Positions 8,100-17,339 of a stretch of DNA of 64,000 nt are shown here, in pieces. The position numbers were made by a program, and so were the translations under genes. Source of the DNA: Roseburia zhanii (GTDB taxonomy: Bacteria; Bacillota; Clostridia; Lachnospirales; Lachnospiraceae); contig NZ_JACOPH010000011.1 of assembly GCF_014287635.1 (NCBI RefSeq), positions 1 through 64,000 on the forward strand, read 5' to 3'. The notes under the pieces were generated by a model. That model did not search any database and had not been told where the DNA came from. It worked only from the letters and a program-made list of their open reading frames with translations. The first letter of the stretch is position 1; the number at the start of each line of letters is the position of its first letter.

Positions 8100-9884
8100 A
8101 TGGCAGAGTCAATGAACGGCTTACACAGAAGCCACAGATGTACAGAAGTGTCCAGCCAGGACATCGGAGAAACCGTAACCGTTATGGGATGGGTACAGAA
8201 ACGACGGAATTTAGGAGCATTGATTTTTATAGATTTAAGAGATCGTTCCGGTATCTTACAGGTTGTATTTGATGAAAACAGTGTAGGAAAAGAAGGGTTT
8301 GAAAAAGCGGGCACATTAAGGAGCGAGTATGTGATCGCAGTCACAGGTAAAGTGCAGCAACGTGCTGCCGCTGTCAATGAAAACTTAAAAACAGGCGATA
8401 TCGAAGTAATCGCAGAGCAGATCCGTATTCTCTCAGAAGCAGAAACACCGCCATTCCCGATTGAGGAGAACAGCCAGACAAAAGATGAAGTACGATTAAA
8501 ATACCGTTATTTAGATCTTAGAAGACCGGACATCCAGAAGAATCTGATGTTGAGAAGTAAAGTGATCTATCTGATGCGTGAATTTATGATGAAAGAAGGA
8601 TTTTTAGAGATCGAAACACCGATCCTTTGTAAATCCACACCGGAAGGAGCAAGAGATTACTTAGTACCAAGCCGTGTGCATCCGGGAAATTTCTATGCAC
8701 TGCCACAGTCACCACAGTTATATAAACAGTTATTGATGTGTTCCGGTTATGACCGTTATTTCCAGATTGCAAAATGTTTCCGTGACGAAGATTTAAGAGC
8801 AGACCGCCAGCCGGAATTTACACAGGCAGATATGGAATTATCTTTTGTAGATATTGATGATGTACTTGATGTCAATGAGCGTCTGTTAAAATATATCTTT
8901 AAAGAAGCAATCGGTGTGGACGTCCAGATCCCATTACAGAGAATGCCATGGCAGGAAGCAATGGACCGCTTCGGTTCTGATAAGCCGGATACACGTTTTG
9001 GCATGGAACTTCACGATGTATCAGAAGTTGTAAAAGGCTGTGGATTTGGTGTCTTTACAGGAGCTTTAGAGCAGGGTGGTTCTGTACGTGGTATCAATGC
9101 CAAAGGTCAGGGCAGTATGCCGAGAAAGAAAATTGATAAATTAGTTGAATTTGCAAAAGGTTATGGTGCAAAAGGACTGGCATATTTATCAATCAATGAA
9201 GATGGTACTTATAAATCATCTTTTGCAAAATTTATGACAGAAGATGAGTTAAAGGCATTAGTAGATGCTTTAGACGGAGAAGCCGGAGATTTACTGTTAT
9301 TTGCAGCCGATAAGAATAAGATCGTATGGAATGTCCTTGGAGCACTCCGACTTGAGATAGCAAAAGAGTTAGATCTTTTAGATCCGAACCAGTATAATTT
9401 CCTCTGGGTAACAGAGTTCCCATTGTTAGAGTGGTCTGATGAGGAGAACCGTTATATGGCAATGCATCACCCGTTTACCATGCCGATGGAAGAAGACTGG
9501 GAGAATGTAGATACAGATCCGGGTTCTGTTCGTGCAAAAGCATATGATATCGTACTGAATGGTACAGAATTAGGTGGAGGATCTGTCCGTATCCATCAGG
9601 ATGATATTCAGGAAAAAATGTTTGAAGTTTTAGGATTTACCAAAGAAAGTGCACATGAGCAGTTTGGTTTCTTATTAGATGCATTCAAATACGGAGTACC
9701 GCCACATGCAGGACTTGCTTATGGAGTTGACCGTATGGTCATGCATATGGTACATGCAGATTCCATCCGTGATGTGATCGCATTCCCGAAAGTAAAAGAT
9801 GCATCCTGTCTGATGACAGAAGCACCGGGTAAAGTAGATGAAAAACAGTTAGAAGAATTGCAGTTAAAAATTGAAGAAGAGTAA
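8100..9884 (+). CDS. aspS: aspartate--tRNA ligase (bacterial type)
   Basis: This 594-residue enzyme has an N-terminal OB fold for the anticodon (GETVTVMGWVQKRRNLGALI), the class II core with FLEIETPIL and RCFRDEDLRADRQPEF (motif 2), the bacterial GAD insertion domain (about 290-420) and the C-terminal motif 3 GLAYGVDRMVMHM. It is full length. AGGAGGAAATAA precedes the ATG. In organisms that lack asparaginyl-tRNA synthetase this enzyme can be non-discriminating; the sequence alone does not tell me which applies. Confidence 0.97.
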   Translation: MAESMNGLHRSHRCTEVSSQDIGETVTVMGWVQKRRNLGALIFIDLRDRSGILQVVFDENSVGKEGFEKAGTLRSEYVIAVTGKVQQRAAAVNENLKTGDIEVIAEQIRILSEAETPPFPIEENSQTKDEVRLKYRYLDLRRPDIQKNLMLRSKVIYLMREFMMKEGFLEIETPILCKSTPEGARDYLVPSRVHPGNFYALPQSPQLYKQLLMCSGYDRYFQIAKCFRDEDLRADRQPEFTQADMELSFVDIDDVLDVNERLLKYIFKEAIGVDVQIPLQRMPWQEAMDRFGSDKPDTRFGMELHDVSEVVKGCGFGVFTGALEQGGSVRGINAKGQGSMPRKKIDKLVEFAKGYGAKGLAYLSINEDGTYKSSFAKFMTEDELKALVDALDGEAGDLLLFAADKNKIVWNVLGALRLEIAKELDLLDPNQYNFLWVTEFPLLEWSDEENRYMAMHHPFTMPMEEDWENVDTDPGSVRAKAYDIVLNGTELGGGSVRIHQDDIQEKMFEVLGFTKESAHEQFGFLLDAFKYGVPPHAGLAYGVDRMVMHMVHADSIRDVIAFPKVKDASCLMTEAPGKVDEKQLEELQLKIEEE

Positions 9885-9952
9885 ATGACCAAAAATCACA
9901 ATTTTGTCAGTCTGGCATACGATAAAGAGAAAATATTCTAGGAGCGAAAGCT

Positions 9953-10834
9953 TTGGCAACAATCGTAATAGATGCCGGACATGGCGGATTTGATAATGGT
10001 GCAAGATATCAGGATAGAAAAGAAAAAGATGATAATCTGCGCCTTGCATTAGCAGTCGGTAAAATTTTGGAACAACAGGGATATGATGTGATCTATACAA
10101 GAACAACAGATATCTATCAGTCCCCATACGAAAAAGCACAGATTGCAAATGATGCAGGTGCAGATTATTTTATTTCTTTTCATAGAAATTCAGGAGAAAA
10201 TGACAATACCTATCATGGAGTACAGACACTGATCTATGGTGGTGATGAACAGGCAGAACGTTTAGCAGGATCGATCAATACAGAACTTGAAAAAGCCGGA
10301 TTTAAAAATTTAGGAATCGAAGAACGCACCGGGCTGGTGGTACTGCGGAGGACAGAGATGCCTGCGGTTTTAATAGAAGCAGGATTTATCAATAACGATA
10401 AAGATAACGAGATCTTTGACAACAATTTTGAGGAGATTGCAAGTGCGATCGCATTAGGGATTGAACGTGCTATCTCACCAGAACATACAGCCAGAGCACA
10501 GGAAGAAGATGAAACACCGCAGCAGGCAGACCGGGAGGACATTCAGATGCCAATGCCCGAAAACACAGAGCAGGATATGGAATGTAAAAGAGAAGAATGT
10601 GCAGACAGGATCTTTGGAGTGGAAGTAGGGAGATTTCTATATCGTACAACAGCCAATTTCATGGCAGAACAGTTAGTAGATCAGGGATTCACCTGCTATG
10701 TCTTAGAAGAAGACGGAATACTGCATGTGGTCGTTGGAAAAGAACATACCCTGGATGAAGCAGTCACATTGAAAAAACAACTGCGGGATTTAGGATACCA
10801 GACAATGATCGTAGCAGCCAAAGATGTAAATTAA
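9953..10834 (+). CDS. N-acetylmuramoyl-L-alanine amidase with C-terminal SPOR domain
   Basis: The 293-residue product begins at a TTG with AGGAGC ten bases upstream. Residues 2-175 are an Amidase_3 domain that cuts the bond between muramic acid and the stem peptide: zinc ligands His in DAGHGGFDNGA, Glu in the following helix region and His in FISFHRNSG, plus the catalytic Glu in VLIEAGFINN. Residues 215-290 form a SPOR domain (VGRFLYRTTANFMAEQLVDQ), which binds denuded glycan at division or spore septa. A Gln/Glu-rich linker joins them. There is no signal peptide, which resembles CwlC-type amidases released on mother-cell lysis. Confidence 0.9.
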   Translation: MATIVIDAGHGGFDNGARYQDRKEKDDNLRLALAVGKILEQQGYDVIYTRTTDIYQSPYEKAQIANDAGADYFISFHRNSGENDNTYHGVQTLIYGGDEQAERLAGSINTELEKAGFKNLGIEERTGLVVLRRTEMPAVLIEAGFINNDKDNEIFDNNFEEIASAIALGIERAISPEHTARAQEEDETPQQADREDIQMPMPENTEQDMECKREECADRIFGVEVGRFLYRTTANFMAEQLVDQGFTCYVLEEDGILHVVVGKEHTLDEAVTLKKQLRDLGYQTMIVAAKDVN

Positions 10835-10840
10835 GTAAGT

Positions 10841-11148
10841 GTAAATTGCCTGTGTCGTTTATAACTGGAATGAAAACTGCGATATCGTCCAGATCCCACT
10901 AACTGTTTTATTTGCCCAGCTTTCGTGTGTGCCTTAGCAGGTGGTGGCATATGTGCAAAAACTGCCCAACTGTCTGAGCTTAAAAACGCAGAACGGTTCA
11001 CCATATAAAAGGCGAGTTTTGGGCAGTTTTTGAAATAAACACATATGTCACCACCTGCTTAGGCGCGCTAGAAAGCCGGGCTTAAAACAGTTAGTGGGAT
11101 CTGGACGATATTGTAGTTCCTCGAGACATTCATCGACACAGGCTCACC
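10841..11148 (+). repeat. 305-bp structured palindromic element, copy 1 (forward)
   Basis: Nested inverted repeats run from GTAAATTGCCTGTG to CACAGGCTCAC. Outer stem: GCCTGTGTCG/CGACACAGGC (10848-10857/11134-11143). Variable stem: 35 nt, 10876-10910 against 11083-11117, fully paired with two wobbles. Then the CCCAGCTTTC/GAAAGCCGGG region, the GCCTTAGCAGGTGGTG/CACCACCTGCTTAGGC arms and AAAAACTGCCC/GGGCAGTTTTT (about 10957/11025). The apical loop starts GTCTGAGCT. It lies between convergent genes and contains no reading frame. See copies at 44777 and 45237. Confidence 0.9.
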
Positions 11149-11183
11149 ACATACCGGTTAAGCCATGTCTGTTTTTTTCCGTA

Positions 11184-12872
11184 TCAATCATTTCCCTTCA
11201 ACCTTACAACAACCACCTGACAGCTGTCTAATCTCAACACATCTGAAAGTTCTGATTCACATACCATATTCGAAAGAAGCATTTCCTGCATTTTTGACGG
11301 AAGATGCAGCGTCTGTGCTTTCGTTCCATAGTTAGCAGCAACAAGGATCTGTAAATGACTCTCCTCTAAAGTACGCAGATAAGCAAAAATATCATCACAT
11401 TCTGTAAATACAGGAGTAAATCCACCATAAGTAAAACATTCTTTATATTCCGGAGATTTTCTCAGCCGGATCAGTTTCTTATAGAAATTCAATACAGAAT
11501 TGCGATCAGACTGCTGGTCGGCAACATTGATCACCGTATAATTCGGATTTATGGCAAGCCATGGTTTATGGGAAGAAAATCCGGCATTTGGACTGTTTTC
11601 CCATTGCATAGGTGTTCTTGCATTGTCACGGCTGTTCATATAACAGGCATGTAGAGCTTCTTCTTTGCTGCAGCCTGCATCAAGGGCAAGCTGGTACTGG
11701 TCAATGGTATTGATATCATCATATTCTGAAATATCATTACGTTTACAGTTTGTCATGCCGATTTCCTGTCCCTGATAAAGAAATGGGAGGCCACGCAGTA
11801 AGAGGGAAGTAGCGGCTAACATTTTCTTACCGGCATCATTTTTCGCATGATCGGGAAGATAACGGCTGGCACCCCTTGGTTCATCGTGGTTTTCAATGAT
11901 ATTTGCTTTAAATCCGATATCAAGCATTTCAAGCTGGGAAGCAAAAATGGTATCTCTCCATTCCTTAAAACCTACCGGCTTGACATCATACCATCCATGG
12001 GAAGCTAAGTCTAATTCCTGGGCACTGAAATCAAACATCGTGGAAAAGTGTCCGTTTTCTCCGATAAACTCTTTTAATTCATCCGGTTTCATGTTAAATA
12101 CTTCACCAACCGTAAAAGCATCTTTTTTTGCAAAAGTATGATTTTTTAATTCTTCTAAAAAAGTTCCCACACCTTCTGCTTCATCGATCATTTTTGTGCA
12201 GGATACCAGACCATCTATGCCGTCCGGTTCATACGATGGAAACGATAAGACTTTTTTAATGTTGATGATAGCATCAATACGAAATCCGGCAACGCCTTTA
12301 TCAAGCCACCAGTTGACCATTTCATAGATCTTATTGCGGACAGTTTCATTTTCCCAATTCAGATCCGGCTGTTCTTTTGCGAACAGATGAAGGTAATAAA
12401 GATCTTTTGTGCCATCAACTTTTTCCCATGTGCTGCCGCCAAAATAAGAGCGGTAATTGCTTGGTGGATTACCATCTTTGCCTTTGCGGAAGTAGAAGTA
12501 ATCACCATATTCACCATAAGGATCTGCAAGGGCTTTTTGAAACCATTCATGCTGGTCAGAACAATGGTTGACGACAAGATCCATGATAATATACATATCA
12601 CGTTTTTTCGCTTCTGACAGAAGTTCGTCAAATTCATCCATGCTGCCAAATACTTCAGCAATCTTATAATAGTCAGAAATATCATATCCCTGATCGACAA
12701 ATGGGGATTCATAAACCGGAGAGAGCCAGATAATGTCGATGCCTAACTCTTTTAAATAATCCAGTTTTGAAATGATTCCACGTAAATCTCCGATTCCATC
12801 ATCATTTGTATCTAAAAAACTCTTTGGATAGATCTGATAGGCAACTTTGTCATGCCACCATTTTTTAGTCAT
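11184..12872 (-). CDS. GH13 alpha-glucosidase (oligo-1,6-glucosidase/GH13_31 type)
   Basis: The 562-residue protein is a cytoplasmic alpha-amylase-family glucosidase acting on short isomalto- or malto-oligosaccharides. Seen: WWHDKVAYQIYPKSFLDTN at the start, DLVVNHCSDQHEWF (region I), GFRIDAI with the nucleophile Asp (region II), VGEVF with the acid/base Glu (region III) and NHDEPR (region IV), then the C-terminal beta domain. There is no signal peptide. I start at the ATG at 12872, which overlaps the stop codon of the upstream DUF975 gene (ATGACTAA) and has AAAGGG before it; an in-frame ATG at 12899 is also possible. Substrate preference cannot be read off reliably. Confidence 0.92.
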   Translation of the reverse strand: MTKKWWHDKVAYQIYPKSFLDTNDDGIGDLRGIISKLDYLKELGIDIIWLSPVYESPFVDQGYDISDYYKIAEVFGSMDEFDELLSEAKKRDMYIIMDLVVNHCSDQHEWFQKALADPYGEYGDYFYFRKGKDGNPPSNYRSYFGGSTWEKVDGTKDLYYLHLFAKEQPDLNWENETVRNKIYEMVNWWLDKGVAGFRIDAIINIKKVLSFPSYEPDGIDGLVSCTKMIDEAEGVGTFLEELKNHTFAKKDAFTVGEVFNMKPDELKEFIGENGHFSTMFDFSAQELDLASHGWYDVKPVGFKEWRDTIFASQLEMLDIGFKANIIENHDEPRGASRYLPDHAKNDAGKKMLAATSLLLRGLPFLYQGQEIGMTNCKRNDISEYDDINTIDQYQLALDAGCSKEEALHACYMNSRDNARTPMQWENSPNAGFSSHKPWLAINPNYTVINVADQQSDRNSVLNFYKKLIRLRKSPEYKECFTYGGFTPVFTECDDIFAYLRTLEESHLQILVAANYGTKAQTLHLPSKMQEMLLSNMVCESELSDVLRLDSCQVVVVRLKGND

Positions 12873-13638
12873 ATAGGATGTCCCTTTCTTCATGGTCATT
12901 TGTTTGAAATGGTATGTTTGATTCAGCCGGAAACTCTCTGGTCACATTGCGGTAAAATTCCACCATAGTCTGATTGATATATGGAACCACCCATAAAAGT
13001 CCGATGCCAAGAGAAAGAAGACCTAGTACGATCATACCAAGAAAACTGAAACTGATATAAAACATTCTGCCTTTATTGCCATGCATCAATGAGCGGCTTT
13101 TACGAAAAGCAGATAAAATGCGGCAGTCTGGTTCGTCAATTAAAATATAATATACAAGTCCATAGGAATAGGACAGGATCAGCATAAATACACAAGTGAT
13201 GATCCATATAACTGCCATCAGAAGGAACATTGGTACAGAGGGAAGAAGAAGTGCTGCTACTGTACATATGGCAGCAGGGATCACAATCAGGATCATAATG
13301 CCCATCAATAAAAGTCCGGACAAGATAAAACGGTCTGGCCTTTTAGAAAAAAAACAAAACAGGTCAGAAATAGAAGTTTGTTTCTTTCGTGCCAGATTCA
13401 TATGGATATAGATCAGACCACAGCTCAAAACAATGGAAAGCAGTGAGATGATGATATTTGCAAGAGAAGATACGATCATCTGAAGCTGTGTGGGAGGATT
13501 CTGCATCATAAGATTAAATGGCAGATCGGCTGCAAGAACGATCAATTCTGTGATCACAAATGCTCCCATTGGAAGACCATAATGTCCTGATAAAGTTTTG
13601 CGTGCCTGACGTTTTAGTTCTTTGGATGATAAATTCAT
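12865..13638 (-). CDS. DUF975 family integral membrane protein
   Basis: The 257-residue protein starts MNLSSKELKRQARKTLSGHY, the typical N-terminal helix of DUF975 proteins, followed by four to six membrane segments (about 20-45, 60-85, 115-165, 200-225) and YSYGLVYYILIDEPDCRILS, a characteristic DUF975 stretch. The function of the family is unknown. It overlaps the glucosidase start by 8 nt and the two are probably translationally coupled, though I see no functional link. Confidence 0.85.
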   Translation of the reverse strand: MNLSSKELKRQARKTLSGHYGLPMGAFVITELIVLAADLPFNLMMQNPPTQLQMIVSSLANIIISLLSIVLSCGLIYIHMNLARKKQTSISDLFCFFSKRPDRFILSGLLLMGIMILIVIPAAICTVAALLLPSVPMFLLMAVIWIITCVFMLILSYSYGLVYYILIDEPDCRILSAFRKSRSLMHGNKGRMFYISFSFLGMIVLGLLSLGIGLLWVVPYINQTMVEFYRNVTREFPAESNIPFQTNDHEERDILYD

Positions 13639-13672
13639 AAAATAAGAATACTCCTTTTATTTATGTCATTTG

Positions 13673-14104
13673 TTATGCAATAAGGTCTATATTTTTGCCG
13701 GGATAAATTGCGGCATCTAATGATTTTTTATTCTGCTGGTAAGGATTCGATTCGTTGGAATACTTGATAACCGTTGTAGTTTCTCCGCCGGCAGTATAGG
13801 TGCGTCCACATTCCGGGCAGACAGCGGTACGGATCGATACGCTTGCGGATATCACTTCACCATGATTCTGTGCAGCCTTCGTATAGGCATTTGACACATG
13901 TTCCGCTTCATGGGCACGTACTCTTGCACCGGAAGAAGCAGGTGATATATGAGAAGCAGATTTAAAGGAAACGTTCTCATCAGAGCCATCCTGGTATTTA
14001 CGGTTTTTACAGGTCTGACATTCCTGCGGTGAAGATCCATAACCGGGTTTTACAGCATTTGACGTATAACCGATTGAATAATTGGGTATATTTCTAATGT
14101 TCAT
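13673..14104 (-). CDS. small SprA-related putative zinc metallopeptidase
   Basis: The 143-residue protein begins MNIRNIPNYSIGYTSNAVKP; AAAGGAGGC precedes this ATG, so the longer in-frame start at 14155 is not used. It holds a CQTCKNRKY pair, the metal-site-like RAHEAEHVSNA (HExxH) and a second pair CPECGRTYTAGGETTT. An HExxH helix followed by an xGGE motif is the pattern of the SprA-related family, whose role is little known. The four cysteines suggest an extra structural zinc. It stands alone on the minus strand with its own promoter. Confidence 0.6.
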   Translation of the reverse strand: MNIRNIPNYSIGYTSNAVKPGYGSSPQECQTCKNRKYQDGSDENVSFKSASHISPASSGARVRAHEAEHVSNAYTKAAQNHGEVISASVSIRTAVCPECGRTYTAGGETTTVIKYSNESNPYQQNKKSLDAAIYPGKNIDLIA

Positions 14105-14206
14105 ACAATGCCTCCTTTGTCGTAGTAATGTACTTTCAGAAATTTTGCCATTCACTGATGTAACCGGATTGCTCCATTGCTACGCAATTATCACACTTAC
14201 ATCATC

Positions 14207-14234
14207 ATTATATCAGAATTGAATAAAAACTCAA
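14207..14234 (-). promoter_or_regulatory. promoter of the SprA-related gene
   Basis: On the minus strand TTGAGT (14234-14229) and TATAAT (14212-14207) are 16 nt apart, about 100 nt before the start codon. This intergenic stretch also carries the start region of the divergent uxaC. Confidence 0.6.
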
Positions 14235-14269
14235 GATTGAAACAGCATATATCAGAGAGGTGTATTAAA

Positions 14270-15679
14270 ATGAAACCTTTTATGGACAAAGAATTTATTC
14301 TTTCGACAGAAAGTGCAAGGAAATTATACCATGAGTATGCAGAAAATATGCCGATCATAGATTATCACTGTCATATCGATCCAAGAGAGATCGCAGAAGA
14401 CAGAAAGTTTGAGAATATCACACAGGTCTGGTTAGGCGGAGATCATTATAAATGGCGGCAGATGCGTGCAAATGGTGTCGATGAATATGATATCACCGGA
14501 GATGCACCGGATCGGGAGAAGTTCCAGAAATGGGCAGAAACATTAGAAATGGCGATCGGAAATCCGTTGTACCACTGGAGCCATTTAGAACTGCAGAGAT
14601 ATTTCGGATATAACGGACATTTAAATGGACAGACAGCAGAAGAAGTCTGGAACTTCTGCAATGAAAAATTACAGCAGGATTCCATGTCAGCAAGAAATCT
14701 GATACGGCAGTCAAATGTCAGACTTCTTTGTACAACAGACGATCCGGCTGACAGTTTAGAGTGGCATAAGATGATCGCAAAAGATCAGACATTTGATGTG
14801 GAGGTATTACCGGCATGGCGGCCGGATAAAGCAATGAATCTTGAAAAGCCGGAATATAAGTCTTATTTAGATACACTTGCTCATGTAAGCGGTGTAAAGA
14901 TCGTGACGTTTGAAACACTGATACAGGCATTAAAAATAAGAATGGATTTCTTTGCATCTATGGGCTGCAGGATTTCCGACCATGGGCTCGATCATGTCAT
15001 GTATGCACCGGCATCAGAGGAGGAAATAGAACGTATCTTTGCAAAACGTCTGGCAGATGAGGCATTGAGTAAAGAGGAGATCATTCAGTTTAAAACAGCA
15101 TTTATGCTTGCAATGGGAAAGGAATATCATGCCAAAAACTGGGTGATGCAGTTGCATTATGGCTGTAAACGTGACAATAATAAGCGGATGTATCAAAAGA
15201 TCGGCGCAGATACCGGATTTGACTGTATCAGCAATGATACACCGGCAGAGTATTTAGCAGATTTTTTAAATGCATTAAATGAAACCGACGAACTGCCAAA
15301 AACGATTTTGTACTCTTTAAATCCGGCAGATAATGCAGCAATCGGTACAATACTTGGCTGTTTTAATGATTCCTCTGCGATCGGAAAGATCCAGCAGGGA
15401 TCTGCATGGTGGTTTAATGACCACAAATATGGCATGACAGAGCAGATGACATCCCTTGCTAATTTAGGGCTGTTAGGCAATTTTATAGGTATGCTGACAG
15501 ATTCGAGAAGTTTTCTGTCTTATACCAGACATGAATATTTCCGCAGGATCTTGTGTGAACTGATCGGCGGCTGGGTAGAAAATGGAGAATATCCGGCAGA
15601 TGATGCAGTATTAGAAAAGATCATCAAAGGCATTTCTTATAATAATGCGGTCAGATACTTTGATTTTGGGAAATTGTAA
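14270..15679 (+). CDS. uxaC: glucuronate isomerase
   Basis: This 469-residue cytoplasmic enzyme converts D-glucuronate to D-fructuronate (and galacturonate to tagaturonate), the first step of hexuronate use. The family signature IIDYHCHIDPREIAE, with the metal-binding His pair, is near residue 30, followed by WLGGDHYKWRQMRANGV, LLCTTDDPADSL and the C-terminal LTDSRSFLSYTRHEYFRR. Length matches the family. The ATG at 14270 follows AGAGAGGTG; the upstream in-frame codons to 14177 have no ribosome site. No other hexuronate genes are adjacent, which is unusual since uxaC often sits with uxaA/uxaB or kdgK. Confidence 0.96.
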   Translation: MKPFMDKEFILSTESARKLYHEYAENMPIIDYHCHIDPREIAEDRKFENITQVWLGGDHYKWRQMRANGVDEYDITGDAPDREKFQKWAETLEMAIGNPLYHWSHLELQRYFGYNGHLNGQTAEEVWNFCNEKLQQDSMSARNLIRQSNVRLLCTTDDPADSLEWHKMIAKDQTFDVEVLPAWRPDKAMNLEKPEYKSYLDTLAHVSGVKIVTFETLIQALKIRMDFFASMGCRISDHGLDHVMYAPASEEEIERIFAKRLADEALSKEEIIQFKTAFMLAMGKEYHAKNWVMQLHYGCKRDNNKRMYQKIGADTGFDCISNDTPAEYLADFLNALNETDELPKTILYSLNPADNAAIGTILGCFNDSSAIGKIQQGSAWWFNDHKYGMTEQMTSLANLGLLGNFIGMLTDSRSFLSYTRHEYFRRILCELIGGWVENGEYPADDAVLEKIIKGISYNNAVRYFDFGKL

Positions 15680-15693
15680 TATGCTTACAGTTC

Positions 15694-15722
15694 TTGACTT
15701 TTCTAAAGATCCTTATTATAAT
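15694..15722 (+). promoter_or_regulatory. promoter of the riboswitch-thiC transcript
   Basis: TTGACT (15694-15699), 17 nt, TATAAT (15717-15722), about 25 nt before the TPP aptamer. Confidence 0.8.
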
Positions 15723-15741
15723 AACCTCGGAAAAAGAATAT

Positions 15742-15836
15742 TGACTGGTGAGCTTATATTGATAGGCTGAGAGGAAATGCGGTTACATTTCGAGCCATGA
15801 ACCTGATACGGATAATGCCGGCGCAGGAAAAGAAAG
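15742..15836 (+). promoter_or_regulatory. TPP riboswitch (THI element) of thiC
   Basis: The aptamer shows GGTGAGC, GGCTGAGAGG (15774-15783), CCATGAACCTGAT and GGATAATGCCGGCGCAGGAA, the conserved pyrimidine- and pyrophosphate-sensing parts of the TPP class. A terminator hairpin lies about 75 nt downstream, so TPP binding should stop transcription before thiC. Confidence 0.95.
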
Positions 15837-15908
15837 CATCGTTTCTGTCTGCAGAATAGATTATGCAGTTATGCACGAAACAGACAGAAACTTTCTGATG
15901 GTATGCAT

Positions 15909-15940
15909 GGGGATATGTCCGCAGGGAGATATCCCTTTTT
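15909..15940 (+). terminator. riboswitch expression-platform terminator
   Basis: GGGATAT (15910-15916) and ATATCCC (15929-15935) form the stem, followed by five T. A further long leader segment (15837-15908) containing GTTTCTGTC and GACAGAAAC can supply an alternative stem. Confidence 0.8.
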
Positions 15941-15980
15941 CAATGATAAAGAGTAAATAATGCATACAGGAGGATAAAAG

Positions 15981-17288
15981 ATGCAGTATACAACACAGAT
16001 GGATGCAGCACGAAAAGGCATTCATACAGAAGCATTAAAGATAGTCGCAGAGAAGGAAAACTATGATATCGATAAACTGTGTACGTTAGTCGCAGAAGGA
16101 AAAGTTATCATTCCATGTAATAAAAACCATAAAGGGATCGTTCCAAACGGAATCGGTTCGATGTTAAAGACCAAGATCAATGTCAATCTTGGTGTATCCA
16201 GAGATTGTAAAGATCTTGATGTAGAAATGCAGAAAGTACATTCAGCCGTTGAAATGGGAGCAGAAGCGATCATGGATTTAAGTTCCTATGGTGATACACA
16301 GAAATTCCGCAGAAAACTCTGCAGCGAATGTCCGGCAATGATCGGTACTGTACCAATTTATGATGCAGTTGTATATTATCACAAAGCATTAAAAGAGATC
16401 ACTTCACAGGAATGGCTTGACATTGTAAAAATGCACGCAGAAGATGGTGTGGATTTTATGACGATCCACTGTGGAATCAATAAAGAAACAGCAGCGAAAT
16501 TTAAACGGAACAAACGTCTTACAAATATTGTATCCCGCGGAGGTTCCATCATTTTTGCATGGATGGAGATGACCGGAGAGGAAAACCCATTCTATGAGCA
16601 TTTTGACGAGATCTTAGAGATCTGCCAGAAATACGATGTAACATTAAGTCTTGGTGATGCCTGCCGTCCGGGCTGTCTTGCAGATGCAACCGATGCGTCC
16701 CAGATCGAGGAACTGATCACTTTAGGCGAGCTGACAAAACGTGCATGGGAAAAAGATGTACAGGTTATGATCGAAGGACCGGGACATATGCCGATGGATC
16801 AGATCGCAGCAAATATGAAGATCCAGGAAACCATCTGCCATGGAGCACCATTTTATGTTTTAGGACCATTAGTAACAGATGTAGCACCGGGATATGATCA
16901 TATTACAGCAGCAATCGGTGGTGCGATCGCAGCGATGAATGGAGCATCATTCTTATGTTATGTGACACCTGCAGAACATCTCCGCCTGCCAAACTTAGAT
17001 GATGTAAAAGAAGGAATCATCGCATCCCGTATCGCAGCACATGCAGCAGATATTGCAAAAGGAGTTCCGGGAGCAAAAGACTGGGATTATGCCATGAGTG
17101 CAGCCAGAAAGAAATTAGACTGGGAGCAGATGTTTGACGTTGCGATCGATCCGGAAAAAGCAAGACGTTATCGTGCAGAAGCAGCACCGGAAAAAGAAGA
17201 TACCTGTTCTATGTGTGGTAACTTCTGTGCAGTTAAGAATATGAACCGTATTTTAGATGGGGAAATTGTAAGTATTTATGATGAATGA
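15981..17288 (+). CDS. thiC: phosphomethylpyrimidine synthase ThiC
   Basis: This 435-residue radical SAM enzyme turns aminoimidazole ribotide into HMP-phosphate for thiamin. Key parts: MDLSSYGD near residue 95, [26 protein letters not shown] and the C-terminal cluster motif [11 protein letters not shown] holding three cysteines. It is the short form that lacks the extra N-terminal domain of the E. coli enzyme, normal for Clostridia. AGGAGG precedes the ATG. It is controlled by the TPP riboswitch; other thi biosynthetic genes are not adjacent, while the thiamin transporter gene thiT lies 5 kb downstream with its own riboswitch. Confidence 0.97.
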   Translation: MQYTTQMDAARKGIHTEALKIVAEKENYDIDKLCTLVAEGKVIIPCNKNHKGIVPNGIGSMLKTKINVNLGVSRDCKDLDVEMQKVHSAVEMGAEAIMDLSSYGDTQKFRRKLCSECPAMIGTVPIYDAVVYYHKALKEITSQEWLDIVKMHAEDGVDFMTIHCGINKETAAKFKRNKRLTNIVSRGGSIIFAWMEMTGEENPFYEHFDEILEICQKYDVTLSLGDACRPGCLADATDASQIEELITLGELTKRAWEKDVQVMIEGPGHMPMDQIAANMKIQETICHGAPFYVLGPLVTDVAPGYDHITAAIGGAIAAMNGASFLCYVTPAEHLRLPNLDDVKEGIIASRIAAHAADIAKGVPGAKDWDYAMSAARKKLDWEQMFDVAIDPEKARRYRAEAAPEKEDTCSMCGNFCAVKNMNRILDGEIVSIYDE

Positions 17289-17293
17289 TGTAA

Positions 17294-17314
17294 AAGAAGG
17301 AATCATTCCTTCTT
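17294..17314. repeat. short hairpin after thiC
   Basis: AAGAAGGAAT (17294-17303) and ATTCCTTCTT (17305-17314) are perfectly complementary around one base. No T run follows, so this is at most a partial terminator or a 3'-end stabiliser. Confidence 0.5.
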
Positions 17315-17339
17315 AATGAAAAGAATTGAGAGGGAGTCT

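Noticed and set aside
10841..11148. Reading the palindromic elements as ordinary bidirectional terminators
   Set aside because: They are over 300 bp, share conserved internal modules and an apical loop, and two lie between co-directional genes. Simple terminators do not need these.
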